Positions 1-18,401 of a stretch of DNA of 21,899 nt are shown piece after piece. Under the pieces are notes generated by a model. That model saw only the letters and a program-made list of their open reading frames with translations. It was not told the origin of the DNA and did no database searches. The stretch covers positions 1 to 21,899 of the forward strand of contig LRSR01003520.1 of the NCBI GenBank assembly GCA_001579985.1. Direction: 5' to 3'. The position numbers and the translations under genes are program-made. Origin of the DNA: Hypsibius dujardini (Eukaryota > Tardigrada > Eutardigrada > Parachela > Hypsibiidae). Positions within the stretch are counted from its first letter, which is position 1, and each line of letters opens with the position of its first letter.

Positions 1-1982
1 ACTGCCTCGTACGAAGCGAACCACGGAAACAACGAAAAGGCGTACATGCTGATTATGAGGTAGGCCGAACAGGTTGCTTCATTGATTTGCTGTTAATGTC
101 GTACTGCGATTCGGTCATTGATTCAAGCGGTTGATTGATCGATTGGATCGGCAAAGTTGCTGCAGTGACGCTGAATTGACTGTGTTCACCATTCGTACAA
201 ACTTAAAACAGTTTATTTTGTTTCTGTTGTCGTTGCCTTTTTATTTTCGGTGGCAGAATTTATGCGAGCACATGAGTGGTCGGTTCGGTAACTTCGGTGG
301 TCTGACACAAAGGCCTGGCAGCAGACTAGGGACTAACAGTTTGCTGAGAAAATAAAGCTTTGATTGATTGATCTCTTCAGTCATATGCCGCGAAGATCTT
401 TTTTCGCATCAAGTGGATTGGTTTGACAGTTCGATTGATTGATTTCTTTACATCATGCTAGAATGCACGGTAAAAACTTTGCACTGACTGAGTTAAGCAA
501 TTTAACTCGGTTGGGTATAAAGCTTTGTCTTGAACGAGTTAAATAGCTTAACTCGGTTAGAGCAAAGTTTTTGCCACATGTGTACGCTTTTTAGTGTTTT
601 CATCAATTGATTGATATGCAAGATGTGGTGTGGAAGAGTATTTCAAATTGGTTGCTTCTCTTCACCTCAGATTTTTGGATTTGTACGTCACGCGGATCCC
701 AAAACATCCAAAATACCACAGTGTCCCGGAGGATCTTCGCAATTCGACAAAGGCTCTCATAAAAAAGGCACTCGATCTCGGTCAGGACCTCAAGATCAAA
801 CTGCTGGCAGACTTTGAGAATGAAATCAAACTGGAGGAAGAGGACGAACTCAATCGACAACGAGCACTTCAACGCAACGAAGACAAGTCCAGCGACCTGG
901 ACGATTTGGTAGACCGAATCGGAAGACTGAATGCTTTGCATGATGGCGAATCGCTCGGATTCCCTCGTTCAGCTGGGGAAGACGGTGGGGAGAACTTCGC
1001 AATCCACCAGGCACACGAGACTTGGCCGGCGGATATTAGTGGGGCCCGAATCGGAACGGAAGCGTGGCCATCAAATGAGAATCAAGACTTTTCGCCCACT
1101 CATCCAGTTCATCCCACGGTGGATCGGTCTACAAAACCTCGCGCGCCCCCTCGCGGACGGATCTCCAGTGAGACGCTACGTCCGGTGCGGGTGCCGGCCG
1201 GTTTGGTGAAGCTCTTCTCCGACGCAGCGAAGGAAAACACAATGTTTAAGGTGCGGAGTTGTAGGACATTTTTTCCCAGAAGTCTTTCACATAGGAACTA
1301 CGTATTCACCTTTCCTGATCGGCGAGACGATGACCTGTTTTCTTGGCAAGGTGGACGTACTTTAACCGTATGGCGTTTCTCATTATTACTTTAGAACATC
1401 GAAACATGTGGGAACTTGTGGGGCGTGAGGGAGAGCGGGTCGTATGTGGTGACACATGTCTTGATCCCTAATCAGAAGGGTACGGATTCCTATTGTGAGG
1501 ACCTGGATGAAGGCACGGTGGCCGAGTACGCCATTACAAGGGATCTCATTCAGCTCGGGTGGATTCACACCCATCCCTCGCAGACCGCGTTCTTATCGAG
1601 CGTGGACATGCATATGCAGGTATTCCGTGTTAGACGTACCGGTAGTAGTGGCCATACTCGGGTTATGAGTTCAAAGGCAGAAAACTCAGTAGACTTGATC
1701 TTTTTGATTGTAAAGTGTTTAGCGGCCTAATCCAGATTATTATCATTTGTTTTGCAGCACGGTTACCAAATCATGCTCCCGGAAGCGATAGCCATTGTCC
1801 TCGCTCCCACATACGACGATGTCGGCTTCTTCCGACTGACTGATTACGGGATGGACATTGTTTCGAGATGCCGCGAAGGCACCACATTCCACACGCACGA
1901 TGACATTCAGCCGCTGTTCGACCTGGCGGAGGAAGTCCTTCTGGATGACACTCTCCCCGCCAAAATTGAAGACTTTCGTTGA
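1..1982 (+). CDS. STAMBP: AMSH/STAMBP-like zinc deubiquitinase, 3' four exons (5' end outside window)
   Basis: Exons 1-59 (partial), 671-1250, 1395-1619 and 1758-1982 join in phase, giving 362 residues to the TGA; all introns are GT-AG. The N-terminal part (residues 1 to about 75, with the IPKHPKY motif) matches the USP8-dimer/MIT-like helical domain, and the exon 1/2 join restores it exactly (AYMLIMR followed by FLDLY). Residues 168-176, PTVDRSTKP, fit the STAM SH3-binding motif Px(V/I)(D/N)RxxKP. The C-terminal JAMM/MPN+ domain has Glu216 (in IETCG), His271 and His273 (WIHTHP) and Asp284 (SSVD), the metal ligands of an active enzyme, followed by the AMSH-specific FFRLTDYG stretch. In this family the enzyme cleaves K63-linked ubiquitin chains on cargo at endosomes together with STAM/ESCRT-0. 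Start codon and first residues are missing. The gene is convergent with its downstream neighbour. Identification is firm; AMSH versus AMSH-like paralogue is not resolved, though the STAM motif favours AMSH. Confidence 0.93.
469..575. repeat. Small foldback (MITE-like) element in AMSH intron 1
   Basis: The left arm GGTAAAAACTTTGC (469-482) pairs with the right arm GCAAAGTTTTTGCC (562-575), and pairing continues inward through two GAGTTAA/TTAACTC palindromes, so almost the whole 107 bp can fold into one hairpin. It has no coding capacity and no clear target duplication. It lies inside the 611-bp intron 60-670, which otherwise holds only scattered TTGATTGATT motifs. Confidence 0.6.
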
Positions 1983-2176
1983 CGAACTGTGGGCTGGACT
2001 GCGAGATCAACCGTGAACGACAGATGTCATTGGAAGTTTTTGTTATTTTTTATTGTGGCGTAATGTCTGCGCCGTTTTTCTGGTCTGGATGCGTTCATTT
2101 TCTTCCTGATAAACAGATTATGTCTTGAAGAAACTAAAACTTGACCATGTACTTGTACTGTACTGTGTAAAAGGCG

Positions 2177-3036
2177 TCACTTCTGTCCGACGTTGCGGAC
2201 GAGTTGACTGGTGATGTTTCCGGTCTGGCGGATGGAATCTCCCCACGTGTGAACGAGAGCACCGCCGGCTGATGCGAGGTTATCTCTGATGACAGCCGTC
2301 TTGTTCTCAACTCGATGGACGGTGTCGACCACTCCTTGGACTTGTGTCGCCACCATCTGTTTGGCTCCTCCGATGAGGAAAGCGATCAGTCCGACCTTCA
2401 ACATGAATAACCTCTGCATATGAGGAACGAACGAAGTCAGCGAGTCAGACAAGTACATACGATAGAGTCCCGAATCGCTTCAACGCCGCCGATCATGTTG
2501 TTCCTGATGGTCTGCAGCTGGTCGTTCGAATCGGCGCTTCCCGTACTTCCTTGGTTGGGGATGAGTTGGCCCGACTGAAACCCGGTGCCATCAGACTGGA
2601 AAAAGCAGATAGAATTACGTGTAAATCTTTTGTTTCAGATTGTCTGAATGTTGTCTGCTTGGTGCACTCGCATAGATATATATTTGCCTGACTCGCTGAC
2701 TTCACACGTTTGTTCATATACAAGGTGTTTTATGTCCATATCTCAATGTAATTCGGTTCTAATTTCCTCCTTAATGAAGTTAGTTACGCTGCTACTCAAA
2801 AAGCTGAGCCCCAAGTTAGAGGTTTCGCTATGTACGATACCTGAGGTAACAGTACGATACCTGAGGTAACAGTACGGTACCTGAGGTAACGCGAACGTCC
2901 CGTCGTTGCCGGGTACGCCACTGTTCGGATCCGTGCCCGCTGGAGCCATCGCCTGTGGGGCTGCCATTCCCCGTAGTATCATCCAACATGTCATGAACAA
3001 GAACTGCCAGAACAGAAACCTCCACGGAGACCCCAT
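2177..3036 (-). CDS. Small secretory/membrane protein of unknown family, three exons, 175 aa
   Basis: Exons 3036-2881, 2595-2461 and 2413-2177 join in phase 0/0 and give 175 residues. The first about 26 residues are strongly hydrophobic (WRFLFWQFLFMTCWMIL), typical of a signal peptide or N-terminal anchor, followed by a Pro/Ala/Gly-rich linker. A second hydrophobic stretch (residues 99-113, LFMLKVGLIAFLIGG) starts exon 3. The tail is polar and helical-looking, with two N-glycosylation sequons (NKT and NIT). ATG 3036 is the first ATG after an in-frame stop and is followed by G. The acceptors before exons 2 and 3 are good (CTTTTTCCAG and CCTCATATGCAG). The exon 1 donor is the first of three tandem copies of CAGGTA; only that one keeps the frame. 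I do not recognise the family. The coding reading rests on splice logic, the signal-like N-terminus and frame consistency. Confidence 0.62.
2839..2899 (-). repeat. Three 20-bp tandem copies carrying the exon 1 splice donor of the small secretory gene
   Basis: On the minus strand the unit TTACCTCAGGTAYCGTACTG occurs three times with a 20-bp period. Each copy contains CAG|GTA(C/T)CG, a plausible 5' splice site. The first copy is the in-frame donor; the other two would shift the reading frame. Confidence 0.8.
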
Positions 3037-3856
3037 GTCCTGTATGCTGATAACAATGGAAGCGTCACAGAAAGAAGATCACCTCGCTATGAACCCAAAA
3101 AGCAGCACTCTTTAGTGTTACTACGCAATTACAACTGGCCTTATGACATCCCTGGTGAACACTAGAACCGCTACCTACGAGGCTACGAGGGTGTCATAGT
3201 GGAAGTACCAGGAAATGAGAGTAACCAGATTATTGTGCCAGGCATTGCAATATTACGAGAAGTCAACCGCAAGAACCGGTTGTTGCATTGGTGGCGCACC
3301 GGGAAAAACAGTCGACCCCCGCACCTTACTCACACAGGCTTTTCGTTGACGTACGCAGAAAGTTGAGGAGTGATGAGCTACATGTTCCGTGTACTTTGTC
3401 AACTTTGTTTTTTTTTGGTTCATGATGACTTGCAATAGTCACGCGTGTGTTTACCTTAGAGAGTACTTTGTTCACCGGCTGCTCGGTACTCCGATACAAA
3501 AGAGGGAACCCAGATCCATTCATATTGAAAGCGTAAAAGTATTTTCCAACTCTAACGACTGCTGCAGGAACTGATTACAATTACGACAGTAGCTCCAAGA
3601 GGTACTATGTGCATTACGACGTCATGGTGTGGACCATCCACGACCGACAGGGTTTCAGTTGACGCGGGGACAAAGCAAGTTCCCAGACGACGAGCCAAAT
3701 ATTGTTGTGAGCAAAACGGTGATGGTCAGACTGGATATCAACCAAAATGCAATCGGCTCCCACGGTGTTTGTTTGTCTTGTCTCTTGATTCCAATCGGTC
3801 AAGCTCGGCAACAGACAAAGACAACAAAGCCGATTGGGGAGGTTAAATCATAATTC
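3037..3856 (+). other. Gene-free stretch with two long open segments, possible unrecognised or decayed exons
   Basis: No family is recognisable here. A plus-strand frame from 3166 to 3366 is open for 67 codons behind a CACTAG acceptor-like site, and upstream of the TAG it reads NYNWPYDIPGEH. A second open segment starts after TGCTGCAG at 3569 and reads through YYVHYDVMVWTIHDRQG; it then stops, while the adjacent frame continues open to 3853. No splice pair joins the last two segments, because their frames differ by one base with no room for an intron. These could be fragments of an uncharacterised gene, a decayed gene, or chance. Confidence 0.18.
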
Positions 3857-4485
3857 CACCCATGTTAGAGAGTTCTACAAGCCACGTTAGAGGGCTTTAC
3901 AAGCCACGTTAGAGGTTCTACAACCCACTTTAAAGAGTTCTACCGTCAACGTTAGAGAGTTCTACCGTCAACGTTAGAGGGCTTTACAACCCACGTTAGA
4001 GTTTTACAACCCACGTTAGAGTTTTACAACCCACGTTAGAGAGCTCTGAAACCCACGTTAGAGAGTTCTAAAACCCACGTTAGGGAGTTCTACAACCCAC
4101 GTTAGAGAGTTCTACAACCCACGTTAGAGAGTTCTGCAGTCAACGTTAGAGAGTTCTAAAACCCACGTTAGAGTTTTACAACCCACGTTAGAGAGTTCTA
4201 CAGTCAACGTTAGAGAGTTCTAAAACCCACGTTAGAGAGTTCTACAACCCACCTTAGAGAGTTCTACTACCCACGTTAGCGAGTTCTACAGTCAACGACA
4301 AGATTGAGTACACTGGAGTGTCCGGGTATGGACAAAAGGGGCGGGGCAGGGATGCTTTTCAAACAATCGAATAATCAATCACCTAACCACCCCTTGCTCC
4401 GCCCCTTTTGCCCATATCCCGAACCCTCCAGTGTACTCAATCTTGTCATTGATTGTACAACCCACGTTAGAGAGTTTTACAGTGT
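3857..4485. repeat. 22-bp minisatellite, about 20 units, interrupted by a MITE
   Basis: The consensus unit is about CACGTTAGAGAGTTCTACAACC, with variants GTCAACG, AGGGCTTTAC and AGTTTTAC. The array runs from 3857 to 4288 and resumes at 4456 for roughly one unit (to about 4485) beyond the inserted element. It is non-coding and lies 3' of the transporter gene. Confidence 0.92.
4289..4455. mobile_element. MITE, family A, short copy, TA target duplication (Tc1/mariner-like)
   Basis: This 167-bp element starts CAGTCAACGACAAGATTGAG and ends with the inverted counterpart CTCAATCTTGTCATTGATTG. The inverted arms extend about 55 bp through ACTGGAG and the GGGGCGG run. It is flanked by TA on both sides (4287-4288 and 4456-4457), and its termini start with CA(G/A)TC. 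No transposase is encoded. A longer relative lies at 17509-17762; this copy lacks about 90 bp of the centre. Confidence 0.85.
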
Positions 4486-4800
4486 TCAGCCGGTAAGTAA
4501 AATATCCCTTTTGTGGAAGCGAACAATGGGCAGCGGTTTAGATGGATGAGCTCTTGTCTCTTACGGATGGGCCATAAATGAATAGACTGTATGGCGAAAT
4601 AAAACAGAATCAACAAACAAACAGGCAAAAAAATTAATATGCGGCACAATCGATAACCGTGTTGAGAGTAACACTGAAAATTCATATCGACATTGACAAT
4701 TAATTACATGCGCAAAATATTTTTGTAGTTAATGGTTGGTTGTTGTAGGGGCGGGACAAAAGGGTCTTCCAAGGGGGGGGGGAATAACATCGTCTGTCGT
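4486..4800. other. 3' flank of the transporter gene, no clear feature
   Basis: This stretch follows the transporter stop codon on the minus strand. I see no AATAAA or ATTAAA hexamer in the transporter direction. The only notable item is a run of about nine to ten G at 4770-4782. Confidence 0.5.
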
Positions 4801-13916
<9,116 letters not shown>

Positions 13917-13929
13917 TTTTGCTGGCTTG

Positions 13930-13964
13930 TCTGTGTGTGTGTGTGTGTGTGTATGTGTGTGTGT
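13930..13964. repeat. (TG)n microsatellite just 5' of the transporter start codon
   Basis: On the gene's strand it is a (CA)n run ending about 14 nt upstream of ATG 13916. It is either 5' UTR or the end of a 5' UTR intron (a CCAG site lies between the run and the ATG). Confidence 0.95.
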
Positions 13965-14814
13965 CAGGGATACCAGGTCACCGTGTCTTGCAGGCAGTTA
14001 TCCAACCAATCCATTCACAGGCAATGTGAAAGACCGATGCAATTGAATGGAGAGGATAATCCGGGACAATGATGATAAGACACGTTACTCGGCCCGCTTA
14101 CTCAGTATGGTCTTTTTTCGGTGTAATATATAATGTCCAAAAATGGCGCTTAAGACACAGGCATATAGCTCCTCGTGGCGACTGTGGCGTACATCAAGGT
14201 GCGTGCAGACTGATGAAGCGCAACGACGAGAGTGTGGTGAATTACATCCCCAAAATTGCCGCTAAAGTGGTTTGAAGGTGTGCAATCCTTTTTTGCCACC
14301 CTGGACTCGATTCTGTCAAAATGCGGCAGTCAAGGCGTATGCAACACACACCCTTGCCTTTGCTCATACCGGAACAAAGCAACACGCAAAGGGGGCAAGA
14401 TGAAAACACGTTGCTCCGCGGTAGTTCGCCGTAGAGACGTTCCTTTTCGTCACGGATGTGAGTTGCCGTGTACGGTACATGCGCTGTATGCATGTGATAG
14501 CACGGGAAGGGAGTGACTGTATATGGGCATGGTCCTCCGGTGTATATAAGAATGATCGATCTCTGGCGGGGCGCTGCGGATCACTTACCACAGAGCACTT
14601 CGATTGGCGGTATGGAGATCGCGCTCTGGAGGAAGACTGCAACCAAGGCGTGTGTATGTCGGGAGTAAGTATGTATCCCATACACACAACGAAGGGTGGC
14701 GATTAAGTTAACGACGTGTGTGCCGAAGGAAACCCGGCCTGGCGGCGGGCAAACAACACCAGGAGCAGTCACCAGGAACGTGTCTGGGTCAAGATATTTC
14801 TACTTTCTTCGACA
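13965..14814. other. Upstream region of the transporter gene, no recognised feature
   Basis: I found no coding family, RNA gene or foldback here on either strand. Open frames are short and overlap on both strands. It may hold the transporter promoter, but no specific element can be supported. Confidence 0.4.
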
Positions 14815-14839
14815 TGCACACACACACAGACGCACACAC

Positions 14840-15231
14840 ACAGACACATACAGGCAAGGACTTTGGCGGCGAGAAATGGGAATTCAGGCATGCACGTGGG
14901 AAGGTGTCAGACACTGAGACACACTGAATGTAGACTGCATGGCTTGGATTCGGTACGTGTCTTCGTCGTACCGCCAAATGTTTGCTGCTTGTCTGGCTGC
15001 AAAAAACTGCTTCGCCTTGAATTTCGCTTGGTAAAAAAAAAGTAAAAACTGACTTCCGGCAAACGACTAATTGACCTGCCACGCTTCGAACCTTTGTGCT
15101 TTTCTGTCGAACAAGACACAGTTTGTATAGAGAAAGAGGATTATTTGTTTTGGATGTTAGTAAGTGAAGGCAGTTTATCTAATCTTGTTTCGGCAAGAAG
15201 TAAGTATTGGTATGGCAATAGAATATCCCTA
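14840..15231 (+). repeat. Dispersed 393-bp repeat, copy 2 (upstream of the transporter)
   Basis: This is the direct-orientation partner of 7920-8312. The visible differences are few, for example CTTTGGCGG for CTTTTTCGG, AATGTAG for AAGGTAG and CAATAG for CACTAG. It is preceded by CA/CAGACA simple sequence, as in copy 1. Confidence 0.85.
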
Positions 15232-15744
15232 ATGTTAAGATGGGAGTTTGGCTGGTTTGTTGCTGGCGCGTGGATTACTTGTGCCGGGTATGTCTTCTTT
15301 TTTGCAGGGAAGGTGCGCGCGCGCGCGCCTATATGACCCGTGTCGCTGATGTGTGTAGTGACGGGTGGCCCCACACACAACACTTGCAGAGTGGTGCAGT
15401 GAGGCGTGAAGCTAAGAAATGGAAACCGGAAGCTTTCAGCAGATTTGCACCCGATCGGCTTTCATGGCACATCCGCCCCGAACGAGGTGCTGTTGGCAGG
15501 ATGTTAAATTGATCTGGACAGGAATGTTCGTGCGCACGGATTCTATATAGTGGCCGAAACTACTTTTGGGGGATAAGTGGGGGGAAGAAAACATCGCCGA
15601 TTGCGAAGATGTTTTAAGGGGATTCTGCCTGAATCGTATGTGCTGTCGAAGTACACCCTTATAGCGTAATAAGTTCTCTAAAAATATTTGTGTATTATCG
15701 AGCAATCCTGATCGCTTTTCGTCTACTTCCACGTCCATTGCGCT
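15232..15744. other. Intergenic stretch without recognised features
   Basis: It contains a short (GC)n run at about 15316-15327 and no convincing coding or structural element. Confidence 0.4.
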
Positions 15745-15951
15745 TGCGTTTGTGTCTGTGTTTGTGTCTGTGTCTGTATCTGTGTCTGTGTCTGTGTCTG
15801 TGTCTGTGTCTGTGTCTGTGTCTGTGTCTGTGTCTGTGTCTGTGTCTGTCTGTGTCTGTGTCTGTGTCTGTCTGTCTGTGTTTATGTCTGTGTCTGTATC
15901 TATGTTTATGCCTGTATCTGTGTCTGTGGCTGTGACCGTGTTTATGTTTGA
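15745..15951. repeat. (TGTGTC)n microsatellite
   Basis: A hexanucleotide TGTGTC array grades into degenerate TGTATC/TATGTC/TATGCC units, about 230 bp 3' of the GPCR stop codon. It is the reverse complement type of the intron 1 ACAGAC array. Confidence 0.97.
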
Positions 15952-16080
15952 GTCTTAGTTCGTGTCAGTATTTGTATTGTTAGTGCCGGGTCTGTGCCTG
16001 GTTTGCGTATGTGGCTGCGTCTTGTCCATGTCGCGTGCTCGGCTTGTGCACTAGTTCATGGAGGCGCCACCAGCGTACAC

Positions 16081-16086
16081 TTTATT
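16081..16086 (-). terminator. Polyadenylation signal AATAAA of the GPCR gene
   Basis: The minus-strand AATAAA lies 93 nt downstream of the GPCR stop codon, at the expected position and orientation. Confidence 0.65.
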
Positions 16087-16178
16087 GTTCGAACTTCTAA
16101 ATACTCGATAACTTAAGTTTCGATTATTGATTATCTAATCTGCGTAATCTGCGCACACGAAATTTTCCATTAAAATAG

Positions 16179-18029
16179 TCAACTGCCACTTTTCTCAGGT
16201 GATGTTGCAGTGTTGACCCGCGCCCAAGAATGCGATGGCGTCCAAGCAGCCCTCTCAGTGCCCACAGATCCCCTGTGAAAGTTGCCACCCTTTCCCGTCG
16301 TAGTTGCTGTGCTCCGTACAGATCCAGCTGCTTCGCTTTTGTTGCAGCAACTGAACGTGCGAACCATCCCTGGGAATTGTGCTTTCAGCTGCCGACGGAA
16401 CTTCTTGCTGACGGCACAATACACGTAGAAGTTAATTGAGTAGTTAATCGAGGAAAAGAACCAGACCACAGCCAGCCAAATCTGGCGGACTTTGTAGTGG
16501 AACACGTACGAACAGAGTGGCGGGATGCTGGCAATCAGCAGGCTGTTATAAGAGAGAACTGGGATCTTGCAGAGGAGAAATTGCACCGCACAGCCCAGGG
16601 ACAGGATGGTGGTGGCACGGTAGGCGTTGGTCTGCATTTGCACCTGCCCTGTCTGCAGGTCCCGACCGCGAGCCTTATGGCGCCGAAACAGACAGATGCA
16701 AAGAATAACGTTGGCTACGAGGAAGGTGGTGAAGGAAAGTATAGGATCGCTGATCTAGAAGAAAAAGAGAATGGTTGGAAAAGCTGCCTGCCACATTCAT
16801 GGAAGAAGAGATCGCAGTCAAGATAGACAAATAGACGTGCCAGACGTGGCAGACCCGTATGGGCATGTATGAGGGTGGATTAATAACTTTCATGCAAGTT
16901 CGTGATTAAGAGGGTTCACAATGGAGCCAGGTGAAATCAGGCAATGCTTTACGGCATTAGTACAGTTGTGGCGAGTGGGAAGTGACCGGAGCTCTCCGTC
17001 CGCACCATTCAAGGTCGCCGAGCTTTGTCTAATCAGTCAATCAATCAGCACTTTTTGTGAAAAATGAAGCTAGAGGTTTGGCTCTGCTCCGATTGTTCGA
17101 TACGAAAAAATGGAACCAAAACAACCGATCCGCGAATCAAGGATCCCTTATATCAGCATTTAACGACGGATGTGTCGATTCTACTTACCATTACGACTGC
17201 CTGTATGGCGACCCATACTGCGAGCCATTTTGGACGGCCAGCGGCCCACATCGCGATCGGTTGACCGGACTGAAGCCAAAGAAAATAGTCTACCGGAACT
17301 TCCAGTGCCTTGAGGATCCCGAGCAGGACTATGACCAGCACAGCGATGTTCGCAGTTTTTGCGTTGAACCGGCCTAAAAACATGGTGGGTTTCACTACTA
17401 CGAGAAGCCTTTCCATAGAGAACACGATAACGATCCTGAAAGACAGAAAACAACACATACGTGTTTATACGCTTAATTTATGTGCTATCTATGAATACTT
17501 TTACTTTACAGTCAAGGACAAGATTGAGTTCACTGGAGGGTCCGGGAATGGGCAAAAGGGGCGGGGAAGAGGGTGATTTTCAGACAATCGAACAATCAAT
17601 CACCTGACTTGCAGCGGCTGCTTTGTTCCTGCTTTTTTCCATTTTCAAATATGCCGTTCAGGTCAGGTAGTTGATTGTTCGATTGTATGAAAACCATCCC
17701 TTGCTCCGCCCCTTTTGCCCATACCCCGGACCCTCCAGTGTACTCAATCTTCTCGTTGATTGTATATATATTGATAAAGTACGTTCGCACGTACCAGTCA
17801 GAAATAAAGTAAAATATCGTAGTAAGCCAGATGTAGACTCCGCGATAGATAATGTCGAAGCTGACAAAACCGGGATTTGAAGGAATTGCGCTGATTTTTT
17901 TCGTCCATAAGGGTATGTTAAGCCACCTGAAAAGAGTGATAAACTCCTTACAAGACAGGTGTGTCGAGAACAATAAACAAAAGAACATGATCAGGCCAGA
18001 ACATGATCTGACTGACTGACTGACTAACC

Positions 18030-18067
<38 letters not shown>

Positions 18068-18401
18068 TAGACTGACTGACTGACTGGCAGACAGACGGGA
18101 ATGGTCGTAGACATCCGTGCTTTAGATTTAAAGTTCTCAAATCATGATTTAGACGTCATATGTACATGATGATTAGGTCTGAAACCGCCATGGTCGTCAT
18201 GAAGATGTCCGCTGTACTTTTGGGTCGATGTCGCTTCAGGACGAGTATGTTCAAAATATTTCCCACAGTGGACAGAAGCAGTAAGATGGGATACAGGGTT
18301 CCCTCGACAAGACGTATGGGATGCTCCGGTGGATACGGAAAATCGTCGGCAGCAAACACTCGGCCGCATTCGTCAGTTCTAGTAGTGTTGTTGTTGGCCA
18401 T
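16179..18401 (-). CDS. Class A (rhodopsin-like) GPCR, FMRFamide/peptide-receptor type, four exons, 396 aa
   Basis: Exons 18401-18166, 17926-17795, 17435-17189 and 16754-16179 join in phase (1191 nt), all GT-AG. A short N-terminus has a glycosylation sequon (NNTT) and then TM1 with Asn48 of the GN motif (TVGNILNILVLKRHRP). TM2 has Asp75 (MAVSD), TM3 ends in MER (130-132) in the DRY place, TM4-TM5 follow, and TM6 reads AVQFLLCKIP. TM7 reads SSINYSINFYVY, with Asn313/Tyr317 as the NPxxY equivalent and Phe for Pro. Helix 8 begins SKKFRRQ and a tail of about 70 residues ends the protein. The TM1 and TM7 signatures resemble invertebrate FMRFamide-like receptors. Unusual: no Cys at the top of TM3 or in the second extracellular loop, so the usual disulfide is absent. 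ATG 18401 is the first plausible start; seven codons further upstream the frame is open but lacks an ATG. The ligand is unknown. Confidence 0.85.
17509..17762. mobile_element. MITE, family A, long copy, TA target duplication, in GPCR intron 2
   Basis: This 254-bp element starts CAGTCAAGGACAAGATTGAG and ends CTCAATCTTCTCGTTGATTG. It is flanked by TA at 17507-17508 and 17763-17764. The inverted arms include ACTGGAGGGTCCGGG, CAAAAGGGGCGG and ATTTTCA.ACAATCGAACAATC. It shares both ends with 4289-4455 and has an extra centre. Its right end is 32 bp from the 3' end of exon 2. Confidence 0.87.
18004..18095. repeat. (GACA)n / (GACT)n microsatellite in GPCR intron 1
   Basis: A central (GACA)n run is flanked by GACTGACT units on both sides, inside the 239-bp intron 17927-18165. 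Confidence 0.97.

Noticed and set aside
630-1394. A single 254-codon plus-strand frame from ATG 630
   Set aside because: The ATG lies in intron 1, and the frame after 1250 reads through intron 2. Splicing at 671 and 1250 restores AMSH similarity on both sides.
17596-18114. 172-codon minus-strand frame over GPCR exon 2 including CLSVCLSV peptide
   Set aside because: Only 17926-17795 is exonic; the rest reads through a GACA microsatellite in intron 1 and a MITE in intron 2.
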